Below the pieces are notes generated by a model, which saw nothing but the letters and a program-made list of their open reading frames with translations, ran no database searches and was not told the origin of the DNA. 44,267 nucleotides of DNA. Origin: Pseudomonas sp. PB101. GTDB taxonomy: Bacteria > Pseudomonadota > Gammaproteobacteria > Pseudomonadales > Pseudomonadaceae. The stretch is from the NCBI RefSeq assembly GCF_009764265.1, contig NZ_RWIR01000039.1, forward strand, positions 1-44,267. The letters run 5' to 3'. Shown here in pieces: positions 8,471-17,314 of this stretch; within the stretch, counting starts at the first letter, position 1; each line of letters begins with the position of its first letter. The position numbers and the translations under genes were made by a program.

Positions 8471-9805
8471 TCACCCCAGAAACTGCAGAATCAACCAGCT
8501 ATTAGCCCCACTGATCACCCCAAACAACCCCCACGCCAGCACCCGTGTCGGCAGCCGGTTCACCAGCGGCCCCATCAATGCGTGATCGTTGGTCATGCGG
8601 ATCAACGGGTACAACGCGAACGGCAACTGCAAGCTCAACACCACCTGACTCAACACCAGCAACTTGCCGATCGCGTCATCCCCCATCAGCCACACGCCGA
8701 TGAACGCCGGGATCAGCGCCAGCCCGCGGGTGAGCAGGCGCCGTTGCCAGCAGGGAATGCGCAGGTTGAGGAACCCTTCCATGATCACCTGGCCGGCGAT
8801 GGTGCCGGTGAAGGTCGAACTCTGCCCTGAAGCGAGCAACGCCACGCCAAACAACACGCTGGCCAAGGCCCCGCCCACCAATGGGTCGAGCAAGTGGTAG
8901 GCATCCTGGATGTCCACCACATCGGTGTGCCCGGACTGATGGAAGGCTGCCGCCGCCAGAATCAGGATCGCCGCGTTGACCAGCAGCGCCAGCGCCAGGG
9001 AACCGATGGTGTCGATGCGCGCCAGCTTGACCGCGTCCTGCTTGCTGGCCAGGTCCTTGCCGATCAACCGGGTTTGCACGATGGAGGTGTGCAGGTACAG
9101 GTTATGCGGCATGACCGTGGCGCCGAGGATGCCGATGGCCAGGTACAGCGGCGCAGCATCGGCAATGGCCGACAGCGAAGGCGTGAAGCCGCGGGCGACG
9201 TCCGGCCAGTAAGGTTTGATCAGCAGCAACTCGACAAAAAAACACAGGCCAATGGTCACGACCAGCACCAGCATGATCGCTTCGAGCCGGCGGAACCCGC
9301 GGTTCTGCAAAGCCAGCACCAGCAAGGTATCGAACGCCGTCAGGGCGATGCCGAAGGTCAGCGAGCAACCGAGCAACAAATGGAACGCCAGCGCGCAGCC
9401 CAGTACCTCGGCGAGGTCAGTGGCGATGATGGAAATCTCCGCGAGAAACCATTGGGTGCGCGCGGTGCGGGTGCTGTAGCGCTCCCGGCACAATTGCGCC
9501 AGGTCGCGCCCGGTGGCAATGCCCAGGCGCGAACACAGGCACTGCACCACCATCCCCGCCAGGCTCGCCAGCAGCACCACGAACAGCAGGCTGTAGCCGA
9601 ACCGCGAACCGGCCTCGATGGCGGTGGCCCAGTTGCCCGGGTCCATGTAGCCGATGGACACCAGCAACCCCGGTCCGGCGAAGCGCAGGACACGTTTGAA
9701 GAACGACGCACGCGGGTCGACGGCGACGCTGCCGGCCACTTCCGGCGGGCAAAACGGCGCAGTCGCGGTCTTGGGCAAAAAACTGAATTTCACACGATGA
9801 TCCAT
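8471..9805 (-). CDS. mntH: NRAMP-family Mn2+/Fe2+ transporter
   Basis: A 444-residue inner-membrane proton-coupled divalent metal transporter. Metal-binding motifs DPGN (about 55-58, in SIGYMDPGNWATA) and MPHN (about 232-235, in GATVMPHNLYLH) are both present, with roughly eleven membrane segments. It imports Mn2+ and possibly Fe2+. The ATG at 9805 is preferred to the TTG codon before it. The N-terminal ~35 residues are hydrophilic. No partner gene and no obvious MntR or Fur box recognised upstream. Confidence 0.93.
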   Translation of the reverse strand: MDHRVKFSFLPKTATAPFCPPEVAGSVAVDPRASFFKRVLRFAGPGLLVSIGYMDPGNWATAIEAGSRFGYSLLFVVLLASLAGMVVQCLCSRLGIATGRDLAQLCRERYSTRTARTQWFLAEISIIATDLAEVLGCALAFHLLLGCSLTFGIALTAFDTLLVLALQNRGFRRLEAIMLVLVVTIGLCFFVELLLIKPYWPDVARGFTPSLSAIADAAPLYLAIGILGATVMPHNLYLHTSIVQTRLIGKDLASKQDAVKLARIDTIGSLALALLVNAAILILAAAAFHQSGHTDVVDIQDAYHLLDPLVGGALASVLFGVALLASGQSSTFTGTIAGQVIMEGFLNLRIPCWQRRLLTRGLALIPAFIGVWLMGDDAIGKLLVLSQVVLSLQLPFALYPLIRMTNDHALMGPLVNRLPTRVLAWGLFGVISGANSWLILQFLG

Positions 9806-9887
9806 CAACAGGTGGGAAAACTCGCAGGCTGGTGGTGATCATCGCAAAATTCAGCAGCCGCAAAAGCCTCTTTCCTACAATTTCGAG

Positions 9888-9960
9888 GGATAGCACGTGT
9901 GAACCGGTTAAACACGCCACACCTGGGTCCATCGCCAACGCGGCTCCTTGTAGGAGCTGG
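9888..9960. repeat. Degenerate partial copy of composite REP
   Basis: Bases about 9890-9950 can be aligned, with many changes, to 10000-10065: an AACCGG-TAAA core, GTCCATCGCCA and then GGCTCCT-TAGG. It abuts the complete composite copy and looks like an older tandem duplicate. Confidence 0.45.
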
Positions 9961-10065
9961 CTTGTCGGGTCGCCGCATCGCAGCGATGGTCGTTAACGAT
10001 AACGCGTAAAACCGGATAAAACGCGGCGCATTGGAGTCCATCGCCAGCAAGCCGGCTCCTACAGG
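9947..10065 (-). repeat. Composite REP element, reverse orientation
   Basis: Arms GTAGGAGCTGGCTTG...CAGCGATGG (9949-9987) and CCATCGCCAGCAAGCC... (10038-10065) enclose about 50 bases that match, as reverse complement, the interior of the three tandem elements at 29129-29477 (shared TCGTTAACGATAACGCGT, GCGGCGCA, GAGTCCATCGCC). The left REP carries a 16-base insertion, 9965-9980. The whole gap 9806-10178 otherwise shows no gene. Confidence 0.85.
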
Positions 10066-10178
10066 TGTTGCGTTATCGGGGTTTGCCGGGATTGCGTGAA
10101 GAAGCTTTTATTTTTGTATACAAAATCCAACCAATGCGATGTTACCGTTGCCACCCCACACAGGTCGGAGACATACGC

Positions 10179-10973
10179 GTGCTGATCCTCAAACTACTGG
10201 TCATCCCAGGCTTCCTGCTCCTGATTTCCCTGGCCGGCAAACGCTGGGGGCCGAGCGTGGCCGGTTGGTTGTCGGGGTTGCCGGTGGTGGTCGGGCCGAT
10301 CCTGTTGTTCCTCGCCTTGGAACAAGGCCAGGCGTTCGCCGCGCAATCGGCCACCGCCGCGCTGTCGGCCATGTTCGCGATGATTGCGTTTTGCGTGACC
10401 TACGCCCAGGTCGCACAACGGGCCGGATGGCCGCTGGCGTTGCTGGTCTCGCTGTCGGTCTGGGCGGTGGCGGCGGTTGCCCTGTCGCTGATCCCGCCAT
10501 CCCTGGTGTTTTCACTGTGCGCCGCTGCGACCGCGCTGCTCGCCGCGCCCTGGCTGTTCCCTGCCGTGCAACCGGTGCTCAGTGGCCCGGCGCCGAAATC
10601 CGACAAGCTCCTGCTGCGCATGCTGGCCGGTGCCCTGCTCACCCTGGTCGTGACGCTGCTGGCCAGCACCGTCGGCGACCGCTGGAGCGGCCTGTTGGCG
10701 GTGTTCCCGGTATTGGGCAGCGTGATGGCGGTGTTCTCCCAGCAAACCCGTGGCCCGGCCTTCACCGCCGCGTTGCTGCGCGCCACCGCCACCGGCATGT
10801 ACTCGTTCGCCGCGTTCTGCCTGGTGCTGGCCCTGGCACTGCCGACCATGGGCATGAATGCGTTTGTCCTGGGCGTCGCGGTATCGGTGGCCATGCTGGG
10901 CGTGACCAAACGCTTGCTGGCGCGGCCGGTCGGCCCGACGACGGACACTGGAGGAACGGCGATCAAACGCTAA
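10179..10973 (+). CDS. Membrane protein with two GlpM-like halves
   Basis: A 264-residue, very hydrophobic protein with about eight membrane segments and no identified catalytic motif. The first half (ILKLLVIPGFLLLISLAGKRWGPSVAGWLSGLPVV..., residues 2-80) and a second segment (LLLRMLAGALLTLVVTLLAS..., from about residue 146) share the same plan: hydrophobic helix, short charged turn with W, G-L, a P-containing segment ending in V-G/V-M, then QAFAAQSATAALSAM compared with PAFTAALLRATATGM. This suggests an internal duplication resembling the small membrane protein GlpM. The start is a GTG at 10179 with CGGAG 8 bases upstream; a longer frame to 10065 passes into REP sequence. Function unknown. 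Confidence 0.75.
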   Translation: MLILKLLVIPGFLLLISLAGKRWGPSVAGWLSGLPVVVGPILLFLALEQGQAFAAQSATAALSAMFAMIAFCVTYAQVAQRAGWPLALLVSLSVWAVAAVALSLIPPSLVFSLCAAATALLAAPWLFPAVQPVLSGPAPKSDKLLLRMLAGALLTLVVTLLASTVGDRWSGLLAVFPVLGSVMAVFSQQTRGPAFTAALLRATATGMYSFAAFCLVLALALPTMGMNAFVLGVAVSVAMLGVTKRLLARPVGPTTDTGGTAIKR

Positions 10974-11031
10974 GCTGCATGATGTCATCGGGCCAGGATG
11001 TTGCCCGCCTCTTCGCCCTGAAGGAACAGAC

Positions 11032-11949
11032 ATGACTGCATCACGCTTGCGCAATGCCCGTTCGGCGACCGCCGTGGGCGTGATTGCGATCTTCCTCTGG
11101 TCCTGCCTGGCGTTGTTGACCACCCTCACCGAAGGCATCCCGCCCTTTGAATTGCTGACCTTGAGTTTCGGCGTAGCGTTTGCCGCCAGCCTGATCACCC
11201 TCGGCCGCCACGGCCTGGCCGGGTTCAGCAGCTGGCGCCAGCCCTGGGCCGTGTGGGCCACCGGGTTCATCGGCATTTTCGTTTATCACGCGCTGTACTT
11301 CTTCGCGCTCAAGGTCGCGCCTGCCGCCGAAGCCAGCCTGATCAATTACCTGTGGCCGTTGATGCTGGTGCTGCTGTCGGCCTTCGCCGCCGGAGAAAAA
11401 CTGCACAAGCGCCAGGTGCTCGGCGCGGTACTGGGCCTGGCGGGCACGGCGTTCATCATGCAACAACGCGCCACTCACACGGCCGCAACCATGCCGGTCG
11501 CCGGATACCTCGCGGCGTTCGGCTGCGCGCTGATCTGGGCCGGCTACTCGGTGTTCAACCGTCGTTTCAGTGCGGTGCCGAGCAGCATCATCGGCGGAAT
11601 CTGCGGCATGTCGGCCGCCGCCGGGCTGGTCTGTCACCTGGCCTTCGAAACCACGGTGTGGCCCGATTTCAAACAATGGGCGGCGATTGTCGTCCTCGGC
11701 CTGGGCCCGGCCGGCCTGGCGTTTTTCGCCTGGGACCACGCCACCAAGCATGGCAACCTGGCGACGCTGGGAGCGTTGTCCTATCTGGCGCCGCTGATTT
11801 CGACCTTGCTGCTGATCGTCGTCGGCCATGGCCACGCCAGCCCGATCCTGATCGTGCCGGCGCTGCTGATCATCGCCGGCGCGGTGATTGCCACTGCGCA
11901 GGCGCCGGAAAAAGCCCCGGCAACCCGTTCGATCATTTCGCACGAGTAG
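11032..11949 (+). CDS. EamA/DMT-family transporter, aromatic amino-acid exporter-like
   Basis: A 305-residue protein with ten predicted membrane segments in two EamA repeats (about 10-140 and 155-295). Typical features are the conserved E and proline-rich turn after the first helix (TEGIPPFELL), LKVAPAAEASLINYLWPLMLVLLSAF in repeat one and LGALSYLAPLISTLLLI in repeat two. Such proteins export small metabolites; the overall look is YddG-like, but the substrate is not readable from sequence. Start supported by GAAGGAACAGAC. It follows the GlpM-like gene by 58 bases on the same strand and precedes the GST gene by 83, so a loose operon is possible. Confidence 0.85.
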   Translation: MTASRLRNARSATAVGVIAIFLWSCLALLTTLTEGIPPFELLTLSFGVAFAASLITLGRHGLAGFSSWRQPWAVWATGFIGIFVYHALYFFALKVAPAAEASLINYLWPLMLVLLSAFAAGEKLHKRQVLGAVLGLAGTAFIMQQRATHTAATMPVAGYLAAFGCALIWAGYSVFNRRFSAVPSSIIGGICGMSAAAGLVCHLAFETTVWPDFKQWAAIVVLGLGPAGLAFFAWDHATKHGNLATLGALSYLAPLISTLLLIVVGHGHASPILIVPALLIIAGAVIATAQAPEKAPATRSIISHE

Positions 11950-12032
11950 AACAACTAGCTTGCACGTCAATCGAACGGGTTTGCTTCAACATCAGCCTCA
12001 GTTCCAACCCCTACCCGACTGAGGCCTACAAC

Positions 12033-12713
12033 ATGAAATTCTTTTTCCACCCTTCGCCGAACCCGATGAAAGTTGCCCTGCTGCTCGAAGAGCTGCAAAC
12101 GCCCTACGAATTGATTGGCGTCGACACCTTCAAGGGCGAGCAACACCAACCGGCCTTCCTGGCGATCAACCCGAACGCCAAGGTCCCCGCGCTGGTGGAT
12201 GGCGATGCCACCGTGTTCGATTCCCAGGCGATCCTGCTGCACCTGGCGCAAAAACATCAGCGCTTCGTACCGACGTCCGCCGCCGGCCAGGCCGAGATGC
12301 TCTCGTGGTTGATGTTCATCGGCACCGGCCTGTCGCCGTTCTCCGGCCAGGCGGTGCACTTCCTGCACCATGCACCGGAAGATCTGCCCTACGCGAAAAA
12401 CCGTTACCTCAAGGAAGTCGAGCGCCACTACCGCATCCTCGACGAGCGCCTGGCCAAGCATCAGTACCTGGCCGGCGACACCTACAGCATCGCCGACATC
12501 GCACTGTGGGGCTGGGCCAACTACGCGCCGTACATCCTCGGCGAAAACGGCCTGGCGGCCTACCCGAACGTCAAGCGCCTGTTTGATGACATCAGCGCCC
12601 GCCCGGCGGCCCAACGCGCCCACGGCCTGAAAGAGCAACTGGTGCTCAAGGCCGAATTCGACGAAGAAACCCGTCGCAACCTGTTCCCGCAAAACTCAGT
12701 GACCGCTCGTTAG
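12033..12713 (+). CDS. Glutathione S-transferase family protein
   Basis: A 226-residue protein with an N-terminal thioredoxin-like GST domain (1-80: FHPSPNPMKVALLLEE, NPNAKVPALVDGD with the cis-proline, and DSQAIL in place of ESxAI) and an all-helical C-terminal domain (about 90-205, with the YSIADIALWGW N-capping motif). It is probably cytoplasmic and uses glutathione, though the reaction is unknown. Start 12033 has GAGG 8 bases upstream; the frame is open far upstream but that part overlaps the exporter gene. Confidence 0.88.
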   Translation: MKFFFHPSPNPMKVALLLEELQTPYELIGVDTFKGEQHQPAFLAINPNAKVPALVDGDATVFDSQAILLHLAQKHQRFVPTSAAGQAEMLSWLMFIGTGLSPFSGQAVHFLHHAPEDLPYAKNRYLKEVERHYRILDERLAKHQYLAGDTYSIADIALWGWANYAPYILGENGLAAYPNVKRLFDDISARPAAQRAHGLKEQLVLKAEFDEETRRNLFPQNSVTAR

Positions 12714-12783
12714 GCCACGCTGGAATCCATCACAACCTCCATGGGATGATCGCGCCCCCGCGCGTTCTTCCCTGGAGATTCCG

Positions 12784-13350
12784 ATGTCATTGTTGAGTAA
12801 CAAAGCCCTTGTCCTGCTGTTGATTGCGGCTACCAGCCTGGGGGCTTTGAATGCGCAGGCCGCCACGGCCGTTTCCAGCGATGCGCCCGCGCAAAAAGTC
12901 TCGATGCTCGGCGGCAAGTTCACCTTCAACCTGCCCAAGGGTTTCAGCGCCAGCCCGCTGCCCGCCAGCCCTGACGGCGCCAGCGGCACCCTGTACAGCA
13001 ATGCGACGACCAAGACCGTGGTGATCGCCGCTGAAAACAACCTGCCCAAAGGTGTCAGCGTCAAGGACAACGACGGCGAGTTCCTCGACGGCACCGTGGC
13101 CGACTTCGATACGGCGCAACAAAAATCCCTGCCTGACTACAACAAGCTCAGCGAGAAATCCCTGACCCGGCCCACCGGGCTGGGCCTGCGCCAGGTCGAC
13201 GGCACCGCCACCCAGGGCGGTGGCATGACCCTCACCACCACGCTGATGGCGGCATCCGGCACGCGCATGGCGGTGGTCCAGGTGATTTCCCGTCCCGGCG
13301 ACATGGCGGCCCATGAAACCCTGATCAAACAGATCGTCAGCGGCAAATAA
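12784..13350 (+). CDS. Small secreted protein, DcrB/DUF1795-like
   Basis: A 188-residue protein with a clear Sec signal peptide (hydrophobic LVLLLIAATSLGALNAQA, cleavage near residue 27, not a lipobox). The mature part begins KVSMLGGKFTFNLPKGFSAS, resembling the start of DcrB/DUF1795 periplasmic proteins, and is rich in small residues with no cysteine pair or catalytic motif. The ribosome site CTGGAGAT precedes the ATG. It faces the esterase gene, stop to stop, with only three bases between. Function unknown; the family hint is weak. Confidence 0.75.
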   Translation: MSLLSNKALVLLLIAATSLGALNAQAATAVSSDAPAQKVSMLGGKFTFNLPKGFSASPLPASPDGASGTLYSNATTKTVVIAAENNLPKGVSVKDNDGEFLDGTVADFDTAQQKSLPDYNKLSEKSLTRPTGLGLRQVDGTATQGGGMTLTTTLMAASGTRMAVVQVISRPGDMAAHETLIKQIVSGK

Positions 13351-13353
13351 GGC

Positions 13354-14070
13354 TCAGGGGTTGAGTCGCTGCAACCAGGCGCTCAAGTCCTGGATCTCCT
13401 CGGCGCTGATGTTGTGGCCGACACCGGGATAGGCGTGAAACTCGGGCTCGAGTGACACGCTCTGCAACAGGCTGTTGGCTTCGCTACCGTCGCTGAATGG
13501 CAGGCGTTTGTCCTGCTCACCATGACCGATGAAAATCGCCAGCGACTGGCGCTTTTCATCCGGTTTCAGTTCGGCCTTGAGCACCGGCAGAATCCGCCCG
13601 CTCAACGCGGCGATCCCGCCCAGTGCTTCGGGATGTCGCAGGCCCACTTCGTAGGACATGATCGCGCCCTGGCTGAAGCCCACCAGGAACACCTTCTCGG
13701 GTTCGGTGTGATATTTCTTCGTGGCCTGTGCGACAAAATCCAGCAGCACCTGGCCGCTGGACTTCAGATCATCGGTCTCGCCGTTGTAGGCCCCTTCGCC
13801 CTTCTTGCGGAACCACTGATAGCTGCCCGCCTCCATCACCAAAGGTGCCCGCACCGACAGGTAGGTGTAAGTCGCGGGCAAGTCATCCTTGATGCCGAAC
13901 AGGTCCTGCTCGTTACTGCCGTAGCCGTGGAGGAAAATCACCAGGGGTTGATGGTTCGAATCGGCGTTGGCCTGCTCCAGGTACTTGAGCGGCAGGTCGG
14001 TTTGCAGCGGGGTTTGGGCGTGGACGGCGGTGGATGCCAGGAGCGTGAGCAGCGCGAGAATCTTCAACAT
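13354..14070 (-). CDS. Secreted carboxylesterase/phospholipase-type alpha/beta hydrolase
   Basis: A 238-residue alpha/beta hydrolase of the short carboxylesterase (Abhydrolase_2) type. It begins with a Sec signal peptide (MLKILALLTLLASTAVHAQ). Visible: oxyanion HGYG, nucleophile serine in GFSQGA, acidic residue in GHGEQDKRLPF and catalytic His in GVGHNIS. It is probably periplasmic and hydrolyses small esters or lysolipids. Start chosen at 14070 (GGAAG upstream, signal peptide directly after) rather than the open frame to 14115. Single gene; a REP pair lies upstream. Confidence 0.88.
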   Translation of the reverse strand: MLKILALLTLLASTAVHAQTPLQTDLPLKYLEQANADSNHQPLVIFLHGYGSNEQDLFGIKDDLPATYTYLSVRAPLVMEAGSYQWFRKKGEGAYNGETDDLKSSGQVLLDFVAQATKKYHTEPEKVFLVGFSQGAIMSYEVGLRHPEALGGIAALSGRILPVLKAELKPDEKRQSLAIFIGHGEQDKRLPFSDGSEANSLLQSVSLEPEFHAYPGVGHNISAEEIQDLSAWLQRLNP

Positions 14071-14156
14071 GGGTCTTCCTTCACTGAATGCAGGATTCGG
14101 GGAAGAGCCTAACACTGTGAAGTAAGCAGGAACATCTCAGGCGTGGCTGATGCCGT

Positions 14157-14222
14157 CATCGCGGGCAAGCCCGCTCCCACAAGGTTCACTCGGCCCTTGT
14201 GGGAGCTGGCTTGCCAGCGATG
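14157..14222. repeat. REP pair with mixed arms
   Basis: The left arm (14157-14182) is the GCGGGCAAGCCCGC type, the right arm (14198-14222) the GCTGGCTTGCCAGC type, only ~15 bases apart and tail-to-tail. The two arms therefore belong to different REP subtypes. Confidence 0.85.
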
Positions 14223-14251
14223 AGGCCCGAACAGACGATGTAGATCCCGGC

Positions 14252-15364
14252 TCAGTCGTTGATCAACTTGCCCACCCGAATCGGCTCACGCCCGGCAACC
14301 TTCGCCTGCCAGGTTCCCGGCTGGGTGTAGCGCCCACGGTCGATGGCGAACAGCACGCCACTGGTCCCCGCCCGCACGGTGGTGACCTTGTCGTTCAACG
14401 GGTCGACCACCTCGAACAGCGCATCGCCCTGCTCCACCCACTCCCCGGCCTCGCGCAGGAAACTGACCACGCCGTGATGCGGGGCGAACAGGTATTGGGT
14501 GCCTTCGAACGGCATGCCTTCGCAGCATTCGGCCGGTGCCGCAGGCCAGGTGCCGGAGATGAAACCCTGCTCGGCGAGGAAGCCGAGAATGGCCTCGCAA
14601 TTGGCCTGGGCCTGGTCGACGCGGGTGTCGCCCATGCTGCCCAGCTCCAGGGTGGTCGCCAGGTTGGCCGGTGGAATCGCCGCCGCCGGAAACATCCTCG
14701 CCAGGCGCAACCATGGTGAAGAACAGGATTCATCGAACGAGCTGCCGCCGGAATCTTCACACAACAACGCCACGCCGGCCTTCAGGCGCGCCGCCAGGGA
14801 TTGCCATTGCGGCCAGTGCTGCGGCAAGGCGTAGATGTGGATCGCCGCTTCGAAATCGCAATGCAGGTCGAGGGTGATGTCGGCGTCGCAGGCATGGCGC
14901 AGCAACAGGCGGTGCATCGCTTCGAGCTGCGAGGTCGCGGCCGGCAAGTCATCGAGGACCTGGCCCATGGTCTGGCGAATCAGCGCGATGTTGGCCTGGG
15001 CATCGCTGCCGAGGCGATCACCGACCCGCTCGGCCACCGGCGCACTGAGTTCGACGAACGAGCGGTTGAAGTTCTTGCCGCTGCCCAGCTCGAAACGCCC
15101 CATGTGGCTGCCTTGCAGGTGCTGGTCGAGGCCAATGGGATTGGCCACCGGTACCAGTTCGATCACACCGCTCAACTGTCCCTGTTGTTCAAGTTCGGCC
15201 AGGCGCTTCTTCAACTCCCAGGCCGTGCGCATGCCCGGCAGTTCATCGGCGTGCAGGCTGGCCTGGATGTAGACCTTGCGGGCGCCCGCGCCATAACGAA
15301 ATACGCTGAGGCTGCGTTCGGTGCCCAGGTGGCTCCAAGGCAATGGGTGGTCGATGCGTTGCAT
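14252..15364 (-). CDS. Succinylglutamate desuccinylase/aspartoacylase-family protein (AotO-like)
   Basis: A 370-residue M14-fold zinc hydrolase. The zinc ligands are visible as HADE (H38, E41) in QASLHADELPG and H168 in TLDLHCD; KNFNR (about 97-101) supplies the conserved N and R substrate contacts. The C-terminal third (from about 290) adds the extra beta domain seen in AstE/AspA relatives. Such enzymes split N-acyl amino acids. In P. aeruginosa the arginine/ornithine transport operon aotJQMOP contains a protein of this family (AotO) beside the binding protein; here the binding protein lies upstream on the same strand, but permeases and ATPase are absent. CGGAG precedes the start. The AotO link is inference. 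Confidence 0.85.
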   Translation of the reverse strand: MQRIDHPLPWSHLGTERSLSVFRYGAGARKVYIQASLHADELPGMRTAWELKKRLAELEQQGQLSGVIELVPVANPIGLDQHLQGSHMGRFELGSGKNFNRSFVELSAPVAERVGDRLGSDAQANIALIRQTMGQVLDDLPAATSQLEAMHRLLLRHACDADITLDLHCDFEAAIHIYALPQHWPQWQSLAARLKAGVALLCEDSGGSSFDESCSSPWLRLARMFPAAAIPPANLATTLELGSMGDTRVDQAQANCEAILGFLAEQGFISGTWPAAPAECCEGMPFEGTQYLFAPHHGVVSFLREAGEWVEQGDALFEVVDPLNDKVTTVRAGTSGVLFAIDRGRYTQPGTWQAKVAGREPIRVGKLIND

Positions 15365-15398
15365 GGGGAACTCCGGAAGTCAGAACGGCGAGATCACC

Positions 15399-15487
15399 TG
15401 TGGGAGCGAGCTTGCTCGCGATAGCGGTGGGTCAGTACAACATTATTCGACTGAAGGACCGCTATCGCGAGCAAGCTCGCTCCCACA
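15399..15487. repeat. REP pair
   Basis: Exact inverted 30-base arms, 15399-15428 and 15458-15487, with a GCGAG-CTTG-CTCGC core, between the desuccinylase start and the terminator of the binding-protein gene. Confidence 0.9.
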
Positions 15488-15514
15488 AAGATCTCCTTAC
15501 ATTAGAAAATGCAC

Positions 15515-15550
15515 AAAAAAAATGGCAACCGCGTCTGACGGTTGCCACTT
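15515..15550 (-). terminator. Intrinsic terminator of the binding-protein gene
   Basis: Read on the minus strand: TGGCAACCGTCAGACGCGGTTGCCA stem-loop (15523-15547) followed by eight T (15515-15522). It lies 16 bases after the binding-protein stop and would largely separate it from the downstream desuccinylase gene. Confidence 0.9.
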
Positions 15551-15565
15551 TTCCGAACGGCTCGC

Positions 15566-16345
15566 TTACTCGCCGTAAACGTCAAACTTGAAGTACTTGT
15601 CCTGCACTTGCTTGTACTTGCCGTTGGCGCGGATGTCGGTGATGGCTTTGTTGAATTGCTCGGCCAGGGCGGTATCGCCCTTGCGCACGGCAATGCCGGC
15701 GCCGCCACCGAAGTATTTCGGATCGTTGTACTCAGGGCCGACGAAAGCGAAACCCTTGCCGGCATCGGTTTTCAGGAAACCGTCGTCCAGGTTGACCGAG
15801 TCGGCCAACAGCGCGTCAATGCGGCCGGAGACCATGTCCAGGTTGGCTTCCTGCTGGGAGCCGTAGCGCACCAGGACAATCCCCGCCGGTTGCAGCACTT
15901 CAGTGGCGAAGCGGTCGTGGGTACTGGCGCGCAGGACACCGACTTTCTTGCCCTTGAGCTCGGTCAGCGGGTCCTTGACGTCGGTGCCTTCCTTCATCAC
16001 GAAGCGTGCCGGGGTGTGGTAGTACTTGATGGTGAAATCGACGTTCTTCTTGCGGTCGTCAGTGATGGTCATGGACGACAGGATGGCGTCGATTTTCTTG
16101 ACCTTCAGCGCAGGGATCAGGCCGTCGAACTCTTGCTCGACCCAGGTGCACTTGACCTTCATCTGCTCGCACAGCGCGTCGCCGATGTCCACGTCGAAAC
16201 CGGTGAGTTTGCCGTCCGGGGTTTTCATCGAGAATGGCGGGTAGCCGGCTTCGATACCGATGCGGATCGGCTTGGCGTCTTCAGCCACGGCGGTCAGGGA
16301 CAACATCGACAGTGCCAGGGCACCGAACATCACTAGCTTCTTCAT
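15566..16345 (-). CDS. Family-3 amino-acid ABC transporter substrate-binding protein (Arg/Lys/Orn-type)
   Basis: A 259-residue periplasmic binding protein with a Sec signal peptide ([23 protein letters not shown]). The family-3 signature [15 protein letters not shown] and the ligand-site pattern ([34 protein letters not shown]) resemble LAO/HisJ/AotJ-type proteins for basic amino acids. No permease or ATP-binding genes follow: the next gene on the strand is the M14 deacylase. It may feed a transporter encoded elsewhere or be an accessory binding protein. A strong terminator follows it. Upstream 16346-16652 holds its promoter region; nothing more is recognisable there. Confidence 0.9.
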   Translation of the reverse strand: MKKLVMFGALALSMLSLTAVAEDAKPIRIGIEAGYPPFSMKTPDGKLTGFDVDIGDALCEQMKVKCTWVEQEFDGLIPALKVKKIDAILSSMTITDDRKKNVDFTIKYYHTPARFVMKEGTDVKDPLTELKGKKVGVLRASTHDRFATEVLQPAGIVLVRYGSQQEANLDMVSGRIDALLADSVNLDDGFLKTDAGKGFAFVGPEYNDPKYFGGGAGIAVRKGDTALAEQFNKAITDIRANGKYKQVQDKYFKFDVYGE

Positions 16346-16652
16346 TTATAACTCCTGTGTGCGGAGGCTTTTATTGGCAGCTTCGATTGGCAGCGTTCGG
16401 TCCTCGCCTCGTGGGCGCAAACCGAAGTGGCCGGCAGTCTAGAGCGGCTACAGGAGGGCAAATTACGTCGAGGCGACAAATATTTATAGAAAAGTGGCGC
16501 CGGGAGAGAGGCAGTGCGGTGAACGCGCCATGACGGTGCAAAGTCTGTCAGACAAGGCGCGCTTTGAGTCCCGGCCTACAGGTCTTTCGACTGGCGATAC
16601 CGGGTGATTTACGGCACATTGAGCCCCCATTCGTCCCATCGAGACTCGCCCG

Positions 16653-17291
16653 ATGCCCACGTTGAACCTGATCCAGCATCACCCCGCCGAAGGTCCGGGC
16701 GCGATCGCCGTCTGGGCTGAATCCCGAGGGCTGACGCTGAAGGTGTTTCGCGCCGACCTGGGCCAGTTGCCGCCCGTCAGCGCCGATCCGGTGATCCTGC
16801 TGGGCGGGCCTTACGAATCCAATGCCGGCCCGGCCTGGCTGGAAGCCGAACGTCAATGGCTCAAAGGCAGCCTGGATCTGGGTGGCGCCGTGTTCGCCAT
16901 CTGCCTGGGGGCACAGTTGCTGGCGTTGAGCCTGGGCGGCAATGTGCAGCGCATGGACCGCAGCGAAACCGGCTGGACCTGGGTGAACTTCATCGATGGG
17001 CAAACGCTGAAGGTCCTGGAGTGGCACGAAGATGCCATCGACCTGCCGCCTGCCGCGCAACTGCTGGCCAGCAGCGAACACTGCGGCCAACAGATGTACC
17101 GCGCCGGGCCGACGCGGTTGGGGTTGCAGTTTCATCCGGAGTGGAACGCCGGGTCGGTGGCGATGCTCAATGCGCATTTTGGTGATGAGTCGCCGTTGCC
17201 ACGAGGGGCGCAGGATGCTGCGGATTACGCAGCGGTGGCCACATGGTTAGAGGCGACACTGGATGAGTGGTGGGCGGCGGCCTGTAGCTGA
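16653..17291 (+). CDS. Class I glutamine amidotransferase-like protein
   Basis: A 212-residue GATase-1 fold protein. The nucleophile elbow FAICLGAQLLA (C about 85) and the catalytic LQFHPEW (H and E about 160-162) are present, with LLGGPY forming the oxyanion region. Proteins of this stand-alone type are annotated as GMP-synthase-like amidotransferases, some acting on gamma-glutamyl compounds. No acceptor-domain partner is adjacent. It converges with the rhodanese gene 24 bases later. The ribosome site is weak (CGAGA). Confidence 0.85.
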   Translation: MPTLNLIQHHPAEGPGAIAVWAESRGLTLKVFRADLGQLPPVSADPVILLGGPYESNAGPAWLEAERQWLKGSLDLGGAVFAICLGAQLLALSLGGNVQRMDRSETGWTWVNFIDGQTLKVLEWHEDAIDLPPAAQLLASSEHCGQQMYRAGPTRLGLQFHPEWNAGSVAMLNAHFGDESPLPRGAQDAADYAAVATWLEATLDEWWAAACS

Positions 17292-17314
17292 AATACATAT
17301 CTGTGGTGAGGGGA

